64,000 bases of DNA, taken from the NCBI RefSeq assembly GCF_009674775.1, contig NZ_WKKE01000009.1, forward strand, positions 62,001-126,000, read 5' to 3'. The stretch is from Flavobacterium sp. LC2016-23 (GTDB lineage: Bacteria > Bacteroidota > Bacteroidia > Flavobacteriales > Flavobacteriaceae). Below, piece after piece: positions 50,815 to 60,861 of this stretch. Position numbers and translations under genes: made by a program. The first letter of the stretch is position 1. Each line of letters opens with the position of its first letter. The notes beneath the pieces are model-generated. The model was given only the letters and a program-made list of their open reading frames with translations. It did no database searches and was not told the origin of the DNA.

Positions 50815-52158
50815 ATGGAACAAAAAATAAATGAATTTATGGCTCTTGTAGAGTCTAAAAATCCAAACGAGCCAGAATTTCTTCAAGCCGTTAGAGAATT
50901 TGCAGAAACGGTAATTCCATTTATTGCAGAGCGAAAAAAGTATGATGGAAAAAACTTACTTCTTAGGATTGCTGAACCGGAACGCTCTATAATTTTCAGG
51001 GTTCCATGGGTAGATGATAATGGAGAAATCATCGTTAACAGAGGTTTCAGGATTCAGATGAATTCAGCCATCGGACCTTATAAAGGCGGAATAAGATTTC
51101 ACCATACGGTAAATCTGTCTGTATTAAAATTTCTTGCTTTTGAACAAGTTTTTAAAAATAGTCTTACAACACTTCCTATGGGAGGTGGAAAAGGAGGTTC
51201 TGATTTTGATCCGGAAGGAAAATCGGATGGCGAAATCATGCGTTTTTGCCAGTCTTTCATGACGGAATTATGCCGTCATATTGGTCCTGATTTAGATGTT
51301 CCCGCCGGAGATATTGGTGTGGGTGCAAGAGAAATCGGATACCTGTTTGGTCAGTACAAAAGAATCAGAAATGAATTTACAGGTGTTTTAACCGGAAAAG
51401 GAATTGCTTACGGAGGTTCATTGATACGTCCTGAGGCTACCGGATATGGTGTTGTGTATTTCACGGATCAGATGTTGCGTACTATCGGACATGAAATTAA
51501 AGGAAAAAGAGTTGCTATTTCAGGTTTCGGAAATGTTGCGTGGGGTGTAGCGCTAAAAATAAATGAATTGGGAGGGAAAGTAGTTACGATTTCCGGACCT
51601 GATGGTTATATCTATGATGAAGAAGGAATTTCCGGAGAGAAAATCGAGCACATGGTAGAAATGAGAGCAACGGGTGATAACAGAGCTGAAGTGTATACTA
51701 AAAAATATCCAAATGCAGTTTTCCACAAAGGGAAAAGCCCTTGGGAAGTAAAAGTAGATATTGCTATTCCTTGCGCTACTCAAAACGAACTAAACGGTGA
51801 AGATGCAAGAAAACTAATTGATAATGGTGTATTGTGTGTGACGGAAGCTGCAAATATGCCTTCAACTTTAGATGCTATCAAATTATTTTTAGATAATAAA
51901 GTATTATTCGCGCCGGGTAAAGCTGCAAATGCCGGTGGAGTTGCTGCCTCCGGATTAGAAATGACTCAAAATTCAATTCGTCTGAACTGGACCAGTGAAG
52001 AAGTAGATTTGAGACTGAAAGATATCATGGTTGGAATTCACAACCAATGTAAAAAATATGGCGTTGGTGAAGATGGTTACGTAAATTACGTAAAAGGAGC
52101 TAATATTGCCGGATTCGTTAAAGTTGCAGATGCTATGCTTGCCCAGGGTGTAGTGTAA
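50815..52158 (+). CDS. gdhA: NADP-type glutamate dehydrogenase
   Basis: Assimilates ammonia by reductive amination of 2-oxoglutarate. 447 residues, hexameric short class. PYKGGIRFH, catalytic-Lys motif LPMGGGKGGSD (K126), DVPAGDIGVGAREIGY and the Rossmann GFGNVAWG are intact. The family length and the N-terminal sequence fit the NADP-linked biosynthetic type. Single gene with own promoter and terminator; a leader palindrome suggests repression. Confidence 0.97.
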   Translation: MEQKINEFMALVESKNPNEPEFLQAVREFAETVIPFIAERKKYDGKNLLLRIAEPERSIIFRVPWVDDNGEIIVNRGFRIQMNSAIGPYKGGIRFHHTVNLSVLKFLAFEQVFKNSLTTLPMGGGKGGSDFDPEGKSDGEIMRFCQSFMTELCRHIGPDLDVPAGDIGVGAREIGYLFGQYKRIRNEFTGVLTGKGIAYGGSLIRPEATGYGVVYFTDQMLRTIGHEIKGKRVAISGFGNVAWGVALKINELGGKVVTISGPDGYIYDEEGISGEKIEHMVEMRATGDNRAEVYTKKYPNAVFHKGKSPWEVKVDIAIPCATQNELNGEDARKLIDNGVLCVTEAANMPSTLDAIKLFLDNKVLFAPGKAANAGGVAASGLEMTQNSIRLNWTSEEVDLRLKDIMVGIHNQCKKYGVGEDGYVNYVKGANIAGFVKVADAMLAQGVV

Positions 52159-52176
52159 TTTTAAGTACAATTTTAT

Positions 52177-52221
52177 AAATGCCTTCATTCGTCTCAGAGG
52201 AATGAAGGCATTTTTTTTTAT
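52177..52221 (+). terminator. Terminator of gdhA
   Basis: A 14-bp perfect stem AAATGCCTTCATTC (52177-52190) and its complement (52200-52213), then a long T run. Confidence 0.95.
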
Positions 52222-52304
52222 GTTTTATAAATAATAAAATTCGTGATCCCTAATAACGTGAATTATTTATGAAAGGAACAAAATTCAAATACTTACGTTT
52301 GTAG

Positions 52305-52312
52305 TATATTTG
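52305..52312 (+). promoter_or_regulatory. -7 box of the porZ-like gene
   Basis: TATATTTG matches TAnnTTTG 22 bases before the ATG at 52334; this overlaps the spurious upstream ORF extension and supports the later start. Confidence 0.55.
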
Positions 52313-52333
52313 TCTATCCGAACATATTTGATA

Positions 52334-54604
52334 ATGAAGAGAAGTTTTTTGTATATTTTGTTTTTATTGCTCATGCAATTCGCTGTTGCACAAAACACAT
52401 TGTCCTGGCAGGGCTATTTTTCATTCAATGAAATAAAAGATATTTCAGAAAGTACAACAACTGTTTTTGCTGCATCAGAAAATGCCGTCTTTTCTAAAAA
52501 CCAGACGAACAACAGTATTAAAACAACTACTACTGTTGAAGGACTTTCAGGGCAAACCATTTCTGCTCTGTATTATAGTGAGACTTCTAAAAAAACTTTA
52601 ATTGGATATCAAAACGGTTTACTGACTGTAGTCAATGAAAACGATGGGAGCATTGCAAAAAAAGTGGATATTATCAATAAACAATTACCCCCTAATCTGA
52701 AAAAAATCAATCATTTCATGGAGTATAACGCTATCGTGTATGTCTCTTGTGATTTTGGAATTGTGCAGTTTAACCTGAAAACATTGCAATTTGGGGATAC
52801 TTATTTTATTGGGGATAATGGTGCTGAAATAAGCGTAAAACAAACTTCTTTTTTTAACGGGTTTATTTATGCGGCAACTTCAAACGGAATTAGAAGAGCG
52901 GATATTGCAAATGCAAATTTAATTGATTTCAATCAGTGGAGTGTAGTGAATTCAGGAGACTGGTCCAGTGTTGAAACATTCGATACGCAGCTTCTTGCAA
53001 TTAATGCTTCGGGATACATTCACAGGTATAATTCCAACACATTTGTCGGATTTTTTCAGCTGCCGCAGACGGCTGTAGACATGCGGGCTAAAAATCATAA
53101 TTTATTTATTACGACAGCCAATACGGTTTATGTTTATAATAACCAAATGACCCTGAGCCGTCAGATTAGCAACACGCAGGTGCTGAATGATAAAGTGACT
53201 TTTAGTTGTGCCACAACGGTTGGAGATTTAATTTACATTGGCACGGCTGAGAATGGATTATTCTCGTCAACACTTTCAGGAGCTTCTGCTTTTGAGAACA
53301 GTACACCAAAAGGCCCTTTACGGAATAGTATTTTTGCGCTTCAGGCGACACCAAATTCGTTGTGGACTGTTTTTGGAGATTATTCAGGAGTCTATAATCC
53401 ATATCCGAAAGACAGTTATGGGATAAGTAAATTCAGTCAGGATCAATGGCTGGATATTCCTTATGAGGAAGTTCTGGGTGCTAAATCGTTAGTAAGGATA
53501 GCGGTAGATCCAAATAATGAAAATAAAGTATATGTAGGGTCTTATGATGCCGGTTTATTAAAGATTGAGAAAGAGGTGCCCTCTTATCTTTACGGAACCG
53601 GAAATAGTTCGTTAGAGGCTATTCCGGGTACGCCGGATGTCTGGATTAACGGAACCGTGTTTGATAAAATCGGAAATTTATGGATGAATAACAGTCTGGT
53701 TGATAACGGAATCAAAATGCTTAAGCCAAACGGAGACTGGCAGGTTTATTCGACAAAATCAATCATTACGAATGTTTCAAGTTGTCCTTTTGGCCGAATG
53801 TCAATTGATAAAAACGGAACAAAATGGATGGCAACCTATAATAATGGAATTATCGGATTTAATGAAAAAGGAAATGTTTTCAAGAAAATTACAATGGGCA
53901 GTGATGCCGGAAATCTTCCTTTTATTGATGCACGTGTAGCTACTCCGGATAATAACAATCAGCTTTGGATTGGAACCGCAAAGGGACTAAGGGTTCTGTC
54001 TAATGTAAATAGTTTCCTGACAGATCCTCAGTTAACGACAAAAGCAATCATTATTCTGGAAGATGGCTTAGCACAGGAATTATTGTACGAGCAATTTATT
54101 ACAGATATTGTAGTCGACGGATCTAACAATAAATGGATTGCGACTGCTGATTCCGGTGTTTTCCTGGTTTCTCCGAACGGTCAGGAAACCAAATACCATT
54201 TTACCATAAATAATTCGCCTTTGCCCAGTAATACTATAAATGATATTGATATCAATAGTGCCACGGGAGAAGTTTTTATAGCAACAGACAAAGGACTTAT
54301 TTCTTTTAAAGGAGTATCAACTGCCGCAAATGATAATTTGAATGAGGTCTATGTCTATCCAAATCCGGTGCGTCCTAATTATGGAGGAACGGTAAAAGTA
54401 GCAGGTTTGCTGGATAAAGCCAATATAAAAATTACAGATATTGAAGGTAATCTTGTTTACGAAACGACTTCGCAAGGCGGAACAATAGAGTGGGATACCA
54501 CTGCTTTTGGCCGGTATAAAGTGGCTTCCGGAGTGTATATGATTTTTATATCGGCTCAGGACGGAGTTGAAACTAAAGTCAAAAAAGTAATGATTATCAG
54601 GTAG
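52334..54604 (+). CDS. porZ: PorZ-like type IX secretion system protein (beta-propeller, sorting domain)
   Basis: 756 residues from the ATG at 52334. Signal peptide (FLLLMQFAVAQ), then two beta-propeller modules with repeated two-component-propeller motifs (GLSGQTISALYY, IYAATSNGIRRAD, QLWIGTAKGLRVL, KWIATADSGVFLV), and a C-terminal type A sorting domain (VYPNPVRPNYGG to KKVMIIR). This is the PorZ architecture: a surface part of the T9SS attachment complex that handles the A-LPS anchor. Other propeller proteins with sorting domains exist, so the name is likely but not certain. Upstream of an acyltransferase and recO. Confidence 0.82.
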   Translation: MKRSFLYILFLLLMQFAVAQNTLSWQGYFSFNEIKDISESTTTVFAASENAVFSKNQTNNSIKTTTTVEGLSGQTISALYYSETSKKTLIGYQNGLLTVVNENDGSIAKKVDIINKQLPPNLKKINHFMEYNAIVYVSCDFGIVQFNLKTLQFGDTYFIGDNGAEISVKQTSFFNGFIYAATSNGIRRADIANANLIDFNQWSVVNSGDWSSVETFDTQLLAINASGYIHRYNSNTFVGFFQLPQTAVDMRAKNHNLFITTANTVYVYNNQMTLSRQISNTQVLNDKVTFSCATTVGDLIYIGTAENGLFSSTLSGASAFENSTPKGPLRNSIFALQATPNSLWTVFGDYSGVYNPYPKDSYGISKFSQDQWLDIPYEEVLGAKSLVRIAVDPNNENKVYVGSYDAGLLKIEKEVPSYLYGTGNSSLEAIPGTPDVWINGTVFDKIGNLWMNNSLVDNGIKMLKPNGDWQVYSTKSIITNVSSCPFGRMSIDKNGTKWMATYNNGIIGFNEKGNVFKKITMGSDAGNLPFIDARVATPDNNNQLWIGTAKGLRVLSNVNSFLTDPQLTTKAIIILEDGLAQELLYEQFITDIVVDGSNNKWIATADSGVFLVSPNGQETKYHFTINNSPLPSNTINDIDINSATGEVFIATDKGLISFKGVSTAANDNLNEVYVYPNPVRPNYGGTVKVAGLLDKANIKITDIEGNLVYETTSQGGTIEWDTTAFGRYKVASGVYMIFISAQDGVETKVKKVMIIR

Positions 54605-54613
54605 TTTGATGCG

Positions 54614-55648
54614 ATGAATACTAAAAATTGTTTTGACTTTTTACGGTTTTTCTTTGCCGCAAATATTCTGTTGGCACATCTCTGCGAACTTTCTCAAAGC
54701 AATAACCTGGCTTTTTTGTCCCATTTTTCTAATGCGATAATTGCTATAAAAGGGTTCTTTGTAATAAGTGGTTTTCTGGTGGCTAAAAGTTTTGTGAATA
54801 CGCCTTCATTAAAAGAGTATTTCCTCAAACGGGCTAAAAGAATTTTACCGGCCTATGTTGTGGTGGTGGTTCTTTCAGTTTTAATTTTTGCCTTCTTCAG
54901 CAGCCATGATTTTGCGGACTATTTTTCAGATATAAATACCTATAAATATCTGGGATGGAATTTAGTTTTTCTAAATTTCATGCAGCCTTGTTTGCCGGGA
55001 CTTTTTGAGGGCAATCTTCTTTGTGCGGTAAATGGCGCTTTGTGGACCTTAAAAGTAGAAGAAGGATTTTATATTGTTCTGCCTTTGATTTTTTACGCGA
55101 TCAAGAAGACAAAAAGACCCATTTTGATACTTGTAAGTCTTTATTTTCTGTCATTACTCTATTGGTTTATAATGGATTCTTATTTTAATAAACCCTTATT
55201 AGCGAAACAATTGCCAGGGTATTTGTCTTATTTTGTTACCGGGATTTTACTTTTTCTCAATTTTGAGTTCATTATGAAATTCAAAAAATCAATTTTGATG
55301 TTTTCGGTTTTGATGTTACTGAGTTATTATTTTTCAAATCTCCAAACCGATGTATTTTACCCTGCCGCATTTGGCTGTATTGTGATCATTATGGCCTACA
55401 ATCTTCCGTTTCTGAACCACTTTGGGAAGTATGGCGATTTTACCTACGGACTGTATATTTATCATTTTCCGATAATCCAATTGTTTCGACAATACAATTT
55501 ATTCGAAAGATACAACGCGTTTGCAATGGCAATTGCAGTAATTTTGATTACTTTGTTCTTTGCTGTCTTATCCTGGTTTTTAATCGAACGCAGATTTTTG
55601 GACCGTTTTAAAAAGAATAATCAAAAGCAAATTCCGGCTGTATGTTAG
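54614..55648 (+). CDS. Acyltransferase 3 family membrane protein
   Basis: 344 residues with about ten TM helices. The N-terminal CFDFLRFFFAANILLAHL carries the conserved R/H region of the OafA/YrhL family, and GFFVISGFLVAKSF and LWTLKVEEGFYIVLPL follow. Family members O-acylate polysaccharides at the membrane. It starts 9 bases after the porZ-like stop and overlaps recO by 7 bases, so it may modify a surface glycan connected with T9SS anchoring; that is inference. Confidence 0.92.
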   Translation: MNTKNCFDFLRFFFAANILLAHLCELSQSNNLAFLSHFSNAIIAIKGFFVISGFLVAKSFVNTPSLKEYFLKRAKRILPAYVVVVVLSVLIFAFFSSHDFADYFSDINTYKYLGWNLVFLNFMQPCLPGLFEGNLLCAVNGALWTLKVEEGFYIVLPLIFYAIKKTKRPILILVSLYFLSLLYWFIMDSYFNKPLLAKQLPGYLSYFVTGILLFLNFEFIMKFKKSILMFSVLMLLSYYFSNLQTDVFYPAAFGCIVIIMAYNLPFLNHFGKYGDFTYGLYIYHFPIIQLFRQYNLFERYNAFAMAIAVILITLFFAVLSWFLIERRFLDRFKKNNQKQIPAVC

Positions 55649-56355
55649 TCAAAACCAAAGCCATCGTAATCTCATCCTTAAAATTTCAGGAAAAAAGCCT
55701 GATCGTAAAATGTTTTACGCTTTCAAACGGCCTGAAATCTTATTTCGTCCGCGATGCTTTTTCGAGCCGGAAAGCCAGTCAGAAAATTGCCTATTTCCAG
55801 CCGTTGTCTATTCTCGAAATTGAAGCGGTACATAAAAACAAGGGAACTTTGGAAAATTTCAAGGAAATAAAAACAGCCGTTCCCTTTCAAAGTATTCATA
55901 CCGATATTGTAAAAAGCACTATGGTCATGTTTCTGTCTGAAATGCTTCATTATTCCATTCAGGAAGAAGAAAAAAACGAATCGCTTTTTACGTTTTTAGA
56001 GACCGCTTTGACCTGGCTGGATCATCATGATGAGATTTCCAATTTCCATTTAATCCTGCTTCTCGAAACCACCAAGTATTTAGGGTTTTATCCGGATGTT
56101 TCCGAAATAGAACTGCCGTTTTTTGAAATGTATGACGGGATTTTTACCCTTTTTCATGGTGTAGGTTCGCTGACGGAACATGAAAGCACTTTGTTTAAAA
56201 AGCTGATTGATTTAAAATTTGATAACGACCAGAAAGTTTTTCATGTCATTGAAAGGCAAATACTACTTAAAATATTGATTGACTACTACAGCTTTCACTT
56301 AGACGGATTCAAAAAACCAAAATCTTTGGAAGTTTTAAAAGAAGTTTTCTCTTAA
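55642..56355 (+). CDS. recO: DNA repair protein RecO
   Basis: Recombination mediator helping RecA load at gaps with RecF and RecR. 237 residues; N-terminal OB fold (KAIVISSLKFQEKSLIVKCFT), then a helical domain with LHYSIQEEEKNESLFTFLE and LLLETTKYLGFYP. No zinc-finger Cys set is seen, which is usual for Bacteroidota. Starts inside the acyltransferase gene end. Confidence 0.94.
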   Translation: MLVKTKAIVISSLKFQEKSLIVKCFTLSNGLKSYFVRDAFSSRKASQKIAYFQPLSILEIEAVHKNKGTLENFKEIKTAVPFQSIHTDIVKSTMVMFLSEMLHYSIQEEEKNESLFTFLETALTWLDHHDEISNFHLILLLETTKYLGFYPDVSEIELPFFEMYDGIFTLFHGVGSLTEHESTLFKKLIDLKFDNDQKVFHVIERQILLKILIDYYSFHLDGFKKPKSLEVLKEVFS

Positions 56356-56485
56356 ATCAAGCAAAACGTTACTATTTCTTGAATATTATAGTATAAATTT
56401 CGCCATACCAGTCTTTTTTCTGTCATCTTTTATCTATTTTACTCAAAATTCCTTACTTTCGCACCTCGATTAAGAAAAGGATAAA

Positions 56486-59400
56486 ATGAGCACAAAATTT
56501 ACTGAATACAAAGGACTTGACTTGCCAACAGTAGCGTCAGAAGTACTTGATTTTTGGAAGAAAGAAAATATATTTGAAAAGAGCGTAACAACTCGCGAAG
56601 GTGCTGAGCCTTACGTATTTTTTGAAGGTCCGCCTTCAGCAAACGGATTACCGGGAATTCACCACGTGATGGCACGTGCAATTAAAGATATTTTTTGCAG
56701 ATACAGAACTCAAAAAGGTTTTCAGGTAAAAAGAAAAGCCGGTTGGGACACGCACGGATTGCCTGTAGAATTAGGTACCGAAAAAGAACTTGGAATCACA
56801 AAAGAAGATATTGGCAAAACCATTTCTATCGAAGAATATAACGAAGCGTGTAAAAAAACCGTTATGCGTTATACTGATGTATGGAATGATTTGACCGAAA
56901 AAATGGGGTATTGGGTTGATATGGAAGATCCGTATGTGACGTACAAACCTAAATATATGGAATCGGTTTGGTGGCTTTTGAAACAAATCTACGATAAAGG
57001 TTTGTTGTACAAAGGATACACGATTCAGCCATATTCTCCAAAAGCGGGAACAGGATTGTCTTCTCACGAAGTAAATCAGCCAGGAGCGTACAGAGATGTT
57101 ACAGATACTACGATTGTTGCGCAATTCAAAACTTTACCGGAAACATTGCCCTTATTTTTACAGGGTTTTGGAGATATTCACATTTTGGCCTGGACGACAA
57201 CACCATGGACATTACCATCGAATACCGCTTTGACCGTTGGTCCAAAAATTGACTACGTATTAGTAAAAACATTCAATCAGTATACATTCGAACCTGTAAA
57301 TGTTGTTTTGGCTAAAAATTTAGTGGGAAAACAATTCGGGAAAGGATTTTTCGCAAGTGAAGACGATGCTGATTTTGCAAAAGTGAAAAACGGCGACAAA
57401 CAGCTTCCGTACAAAATTTTAGCGGAAGCGAAAGGTATAGATTTAGTTGAAATACGTTATGAGCAATTATTGCCTTATGTATTGCCTTATCAAAATGCTG
57501 AAAATGCTTTTAGGGTAATTGCCGGAGATTTTGTTACGACAGAAGACGGAACAGGAATTGTACATACTGCTCCGACTTTCGGTGCCGATGATGCTAAAGT
57601 GGCAAAAGAAGCGAAACCCGAAATTCCGCCAATGCTGGTTTTAGACGAAAGCGGAACAGCAGTGCCGCTGGTAGATTTACAAGGAAAGTTTACCTCTCAT
57701 TTAGGAGATCTTGCCGGTAAATATGTTAAAAACGAATATTACGATGAAGGACAGGCTCCGGAACGTTCTGTTGATGTGGAAATCGCTATTCGATTAAAAG
57801 AAGAAAATAAAGCCTTTAAGGTTGAAAAATACGTACATAGTTATCCACACAGCTGGAGAACTGATGAGCCGTTATTATATTATCCGCTAGATTCATGGTT
57901 TATTAAAGTAACCGATGTAAAAGATAGAATGTTCGACCTGAACGAAACTATCAATTGGAAGCCTAAGTCTACTGGTGAGGGACGTTTTGGAAACTGGCTG
58001 AAAAATGCCAACGACTGGAACTTATCTCGTTCTAGATATTGGGGTATTCCGTTGCCAATTTGGAGAACTGAAGATAAAAAAGAAGAAGTTCTTATTGGTT
58101 CTGTTGAAGAATTGTACAATGCGATTGAAAAATCTATCGAAGCCGGTTTTCAGAAAGAAAATCCGTTTAAAGGTTTTGAAATCGGAAACATGTCTGAATC
58201 CAATTATGATTTAATTGATTTGCACAAAAATGTAGTGGATGGAATTACTTTAGTTTCAGCTTCAGGCCAGCCAATGAAACGCGAAAGCGATTTGATTGAT
58301 GTCTGGTTCGATTCTGGTGCAATGCCTTATGCACAATGGCATTATCCTTTTGAAAATAAAGATAAAATCGACGAGAATAAAGATTTTCCTGCGAATTTCA
58401 TCGCAGAAGGTGTAGATCAGACCCGTGGATGGTTTTATACCTTACACGCTATCGGAACTTTGGTTTTTGATAAAGTGGCCTATAAAAATGTGGTTTCCAA
58501 TGGTTTGGTTCTGGATAAAGACGGAATAAAAATGTCTAAAAGTAAAGGGAATACGATAGACCCTTTTAAAACCATTGAAGAGTATGGTCCTGATGCCACC
58601 CGCTGGTACATGATCATGAATGCAAATCCCTGGGACAACCTGAAATTTGATTTAGAGGGAATTGCTGAGGTGCGTCGTAAATTCTTCGGAACATTATACA
58701 ACACCTATTCGTTCTTTTCGTTATATGCCAATATCGATGGATTTAAATATGCTGAAGCAGAGATCCCGTTAAACGAAAGACCGGAAATCGATCAGTGGAT
58801 TATGTCTGAATTACACACGTTAATAAAATTTGTTGATGAATGCTATGAAGATTATGAGCCGACAAAAGCAGCAAGGGCTATTTCTGACTTCGTTCAGGAA
58901 AATCTGAGTAACTGGTATGTTCGTTTGTGCCGTCGTCGTTTCTGGAAAGGCGAATATGCTCAGGATAAGATTGCGGCTTACCAGACATTATATACCTGTC
59001 TGCTAACGATCAGTAAATTAAGCGCTCCAATCGCTCCTTTTTTCATGGATAAATTGTACCGCGATTTGACAATTTCTACAGGATCTGAGAATTATGCCAG
59101 TGTTCACTTGGCTGAGTTTCCAAAATTTGTCGAAAACTTTGTTAATAAAACGTTAGAAAGCAAAATGCAGAAGGCGCAAACCATCTCATCTTTGGTTTTA
59201 TCACTCCGTAAAAAGGAAATGATCAAAGTACGTCAGCCTTTGCAAAAGGTAATGATTCCGGTGCTTGACGAGAATCAGAGAGTTGAAATCGAAGCGATTT
59301 CAGAGCTTATAAAAGCCGAAGTAAACGTGAAAGAAATCATGCTTTTAGATGATGCTTCAGGTATTTTAGTAAAGCAGATTAAACCTAATTTTAAAACTTT

Positions 59401-59887
59401 AGGACCACGTTTCGGGAAAGATATGGGCTTGATTTCTAAGGAAATACAAAGTTTTTCTTCCGATCAGATCAATGAGCTGGACAAGCAGGGTACGCTAGAT
59501 ATTGTTATTGCTGGAAATAATGTAACTTTATCTCTGGAAGATGTCGAAATAACATCTCAGGATATCGAAGGATGGCTGGTTGCAAATTCAAACGGAATTA
59601 CTGTTGCGCTTGATATAACAATCACCGAAGATTTGAAAAAAGAAGGTATTGCGAGAGAATTGGTAAACAGAATTCAGAATATCCGTAAAGATTCAGGATT
59701 TGAGGTTACTGATAAGATTAAAGTACAAATTAAAAGAAGCGGTCTTTTAGAGGAAGCTATTTTAAAAAATGAAGACTATATAAAGTCGGAGACATTAACA
59801 GATAATTTGATTTTTACTGATGCGCTGGAAAGCGGCACAGAAATTGAGTTTGACGATATTAAAACAATGATATTAATTTCAAAATAA
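56486..59887 (+). CDS. ileS: Isoleucyl-tRNA synthetase
   Basis: Class I synthetase charging tRNA-Ile, 1133 residues. Signature GPPSANGLPGIHH at 48-60 (HIGH-like), the editing domain (WTTTPWTLPSNTAL), DVWFDSGAMPYAQWHYP, and KMSKS at 682-686. The C-terminal part is of the long, zinc-independent type (type 2/eukaryotic-like) often found in Bacteroidota. DksA follows after 7 bases. Confidence 0.98.
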   Translation: MSTKFTEYKGLDLPTVASEVLDFWKKENIFEKSVTTREGAEPYVFFEGPPSANGLPGIHHVMARAIKDIFCRYRTQKGFQVKRKAGWDTHGLPVELGTEKELGITKEDIGKTISIEEYNEACKKTVMRYTDVWNDLTEKMGYWVDMEDPYVTYKPKYMESVWWLLKQIYDKGLLYKGYTIQPYSPKAGTGLSSHEVNQPGAYRDVTDTTIVAQFKTLPETLPLFLQGFGDIHILAWTTTPWTLPSNTALTVGPKIDYVLVKTFNQYTFEPVNVVLAKNLVGKQFGKGFFASEDDADFAKVKNGDKQLPYKILAEAKGIDLVEIRYEQLLPYVLPYQNAENAFRVIAGDFVTTEDGTGIVHTAPTFGADDAKVAKEAKPEIPPMLVLDESGTAVPLVDLQGKFTSHLGDLAGKYVKNEYYDEGQAPERSVDVEIAIRLKEENKAFKVEKYVHSYPHSWRTDEPLLYYPLDSWFIKVTDVKDRMFDLNETINWKPKSTGEGRFGNWLKNANDWNLSRSRYWGIPLPIWRTEDKKEEVLIGSVEELYNAIEKSIEAGFQKENPFKGFEIGNMSESNYDLIDLHKNVVDGITLVSASGQPMKRESDLIDVWFDSGAMPYAQWHYPFENKDKIDENKDFPANFIAEGVDQTRGWFYTLHAIGTLVFDKVAYKNVVSNGLVLDKDGIKMSKSKGNTIDPFKTIEEYGPDATRWYMIMNANPWDNLKFDLEGIAEVRRKFFGTLYNTYSFFSLYANIDGFKYAEAEIPLNERPEIDQWIMSELHTLIKFVDECYEDYEPTKAARAISDFVQENLSNWYVRLCRRRFWKGEYAQDKIAAYQTLYTCLLTISKLSAPIAPFFMDKLYRDLTISTGSENYASVHLAEFPKFVENFVNKTLESKMQKAQTISSLVLSLRKKEMIKVRQPLQKVMIPVLDENQRVEIEAISELIKAEVNVKEIMLLDDASGILVKQIKPNFKTLGPRFGKDMGLISKEIQSFSSDQINELDKQGTLDIVIAGNNVTLSLEDVEITSQDIEGWLVANSNGITVALDITITEDLKKEGIARELVNRIQNIRKDSGFEVTDKIKVQIKRSGLLEEAILKNEDYIKSETLTDNLIFTDALESGTEIEFDDIKTMILISK

Positions 59888-59894
59888 TATAAAA

Positions 59895-60275
59895 ATGGTA
59901 GATGAAATTACAAGATACTCTGACGCCGATTTGGCGGAGTTCAAAGAAATAATCCAAAATAAAATACAAAAAGCACAAGCCGATCTGGATTTAATAAAAA
60001 GTGCTTACATGAATGATTTGAATAACGGAACAGATGATACTTCTCCAACTTTCAAAGCTTTTGAAGAAGGAAGCGAAACAATGTCAAAAGAAGCGAATTC
60101 ACAGTTGGCTATCAGACAGGAAAAGTTTATTCGTGATCTGAAGAATGCATTATTCCGTGTAGAAAATAAAACGTATGGTATCTGCAAAGTAACAGGTAAA
60201 TTAATAGGTAAAGAAAGACTGAAAATTGTACCTCATGCTACAATGAGTATCGAAGCAAAAAATCTGCAACGATAA
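59895..60275 (+). CDS. DksA/TraR-family protein lacking three zinc-finger Cys
   Basis: 126-residue RNA-polymerase-binding factor with a long coiled-coil N-terminal hairpin (DADLAEFKEIIQNKIQKAQ) and the finger at YGICKVTGKLIGKERLKIV. The four ligands C-x2-C-x17-C-x2-C read Cys, Thr, Ser and Ala at exactly the canonical spacing, so zinc cannot bind normally. Comparable Cys-poor DksA paralogues act under zinc limitation in other bacteria. Cotranscribed with ileS and followed by a terminator. Confidence 0.92.
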   Translation: MVDEITRYSDADLAEFKEIIQNKIQKAQADLDLIKSAYMNDLNNGTDDTSPTFKAFEEGSETMSKEANSQLAIRQEKFIRDLKNALFRVENKTYGICKVTGKLIGKERLKIVPHATMSIEAKNLQR

Positions 60276-60286
60276 TATACTAAATT

Positions 60287-60318
60287 ATAAAACGCTCCTT
60301 TTGGGGCGTTTTTTATAT
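60287..60318 (+). terminator. Terminator of the ileS-dksA operon
   Basis: AAAACGCTCC and GGGGCGTTTT (60289-60298 with 60303-60312) with a TTTT loop, then a T run. Confidence 0.92.
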
Positions 60319-60384
60319 AAAAATGTCAGGTGATGTAAAATCTTAAGCCTTGTTTTAGGGTTTGTGTAATTATCCGGCTGGAAA

Positions 60385-60440
60385 AACTATTGCTTAATTA
60401 GGACTGTCTCGATTGAGGTCAGTTCTAATTAAGCAATAAT
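60385..60440 (-). terminator. Long hairpin ending the Roadblock gene pair
   Basis: 19-base arms at 60388-60406 and 60420-60438 pair with one G-T; on the minus strand a short T run follows, 11 bases past the stop at 60449. The loop is 13 bases. Longer than the other terminators here, so it may also be a repeat element. Confidence 0.65.
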
Positions 60441-60448
60441 AAATGGCA

Positions 60449-60829
60449 TTAGGCTAAATTCTTTTCGAGTTCTAATTTATGTTTTCTCAGGATAGCTCTT
60501 GTCATTCCTAAATTGGCCTTAGTGGAATCTGCAGCCAGGTAAATCATAAATTTTTTATTTGGTGAGATGTCTATAATGTGAATTTGTGTAGAAAGCGTAA
60601 TTAAGATATCTTCAATATTCTGATTTAAATTAAGGGCTTTCACGGCATTTAATTTTGCCTTTACAACTTCAAGATTGTAAGCAGCTGCCAGCTCAGGATC
60701 AAAAGAAGGGTCTACACTTAAATTACCAAAGCTTAATCCGGATTCAATTTCGGTTACGGCAATAGCAATAAAGCCGTTTACGTTGGTTTTCATTTCATTT
60801 AAAAAAACGTTTAAAAAGTCGTTACTCAT
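60449..60829 (-). CDS. Roadblock/LC7-like protein (second of pair)
   Basis: 126 residues: alpha-beta layout like Roadblock/MglB, e.g. NGFIAIAVTEIESGLSFG and IHIIDISPNKKFMIYLAAD. These proteins usually regulate small Ras-like GTPases. No MglA-like GTPase is nearby. Follows the other Roadblock gene by 32 bases. Confidence 0.68.
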   Translation of the reverse strand: MSNDFLNVFLNEMKTNVNGFIAIAVTEIESGLSFGNLSVDPSFDPELAAAYNLEVVKAKLNAVKALNLNQNIEDILITLSTQIHIIDISPNKKFMIYLAADSTKANLGMTRAILRKHKLELEKNLA

Positions 60830-60861
60830 AATGTTGTGGTGTTTGTGGTTAATAGATTATG

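Noticed and set aside
52310..52333. Upstream start for the porZ-like gene
   Set aside because: It overlaps the promoter -7 box and precedes a clean signal peptide at the ATG at 52334.
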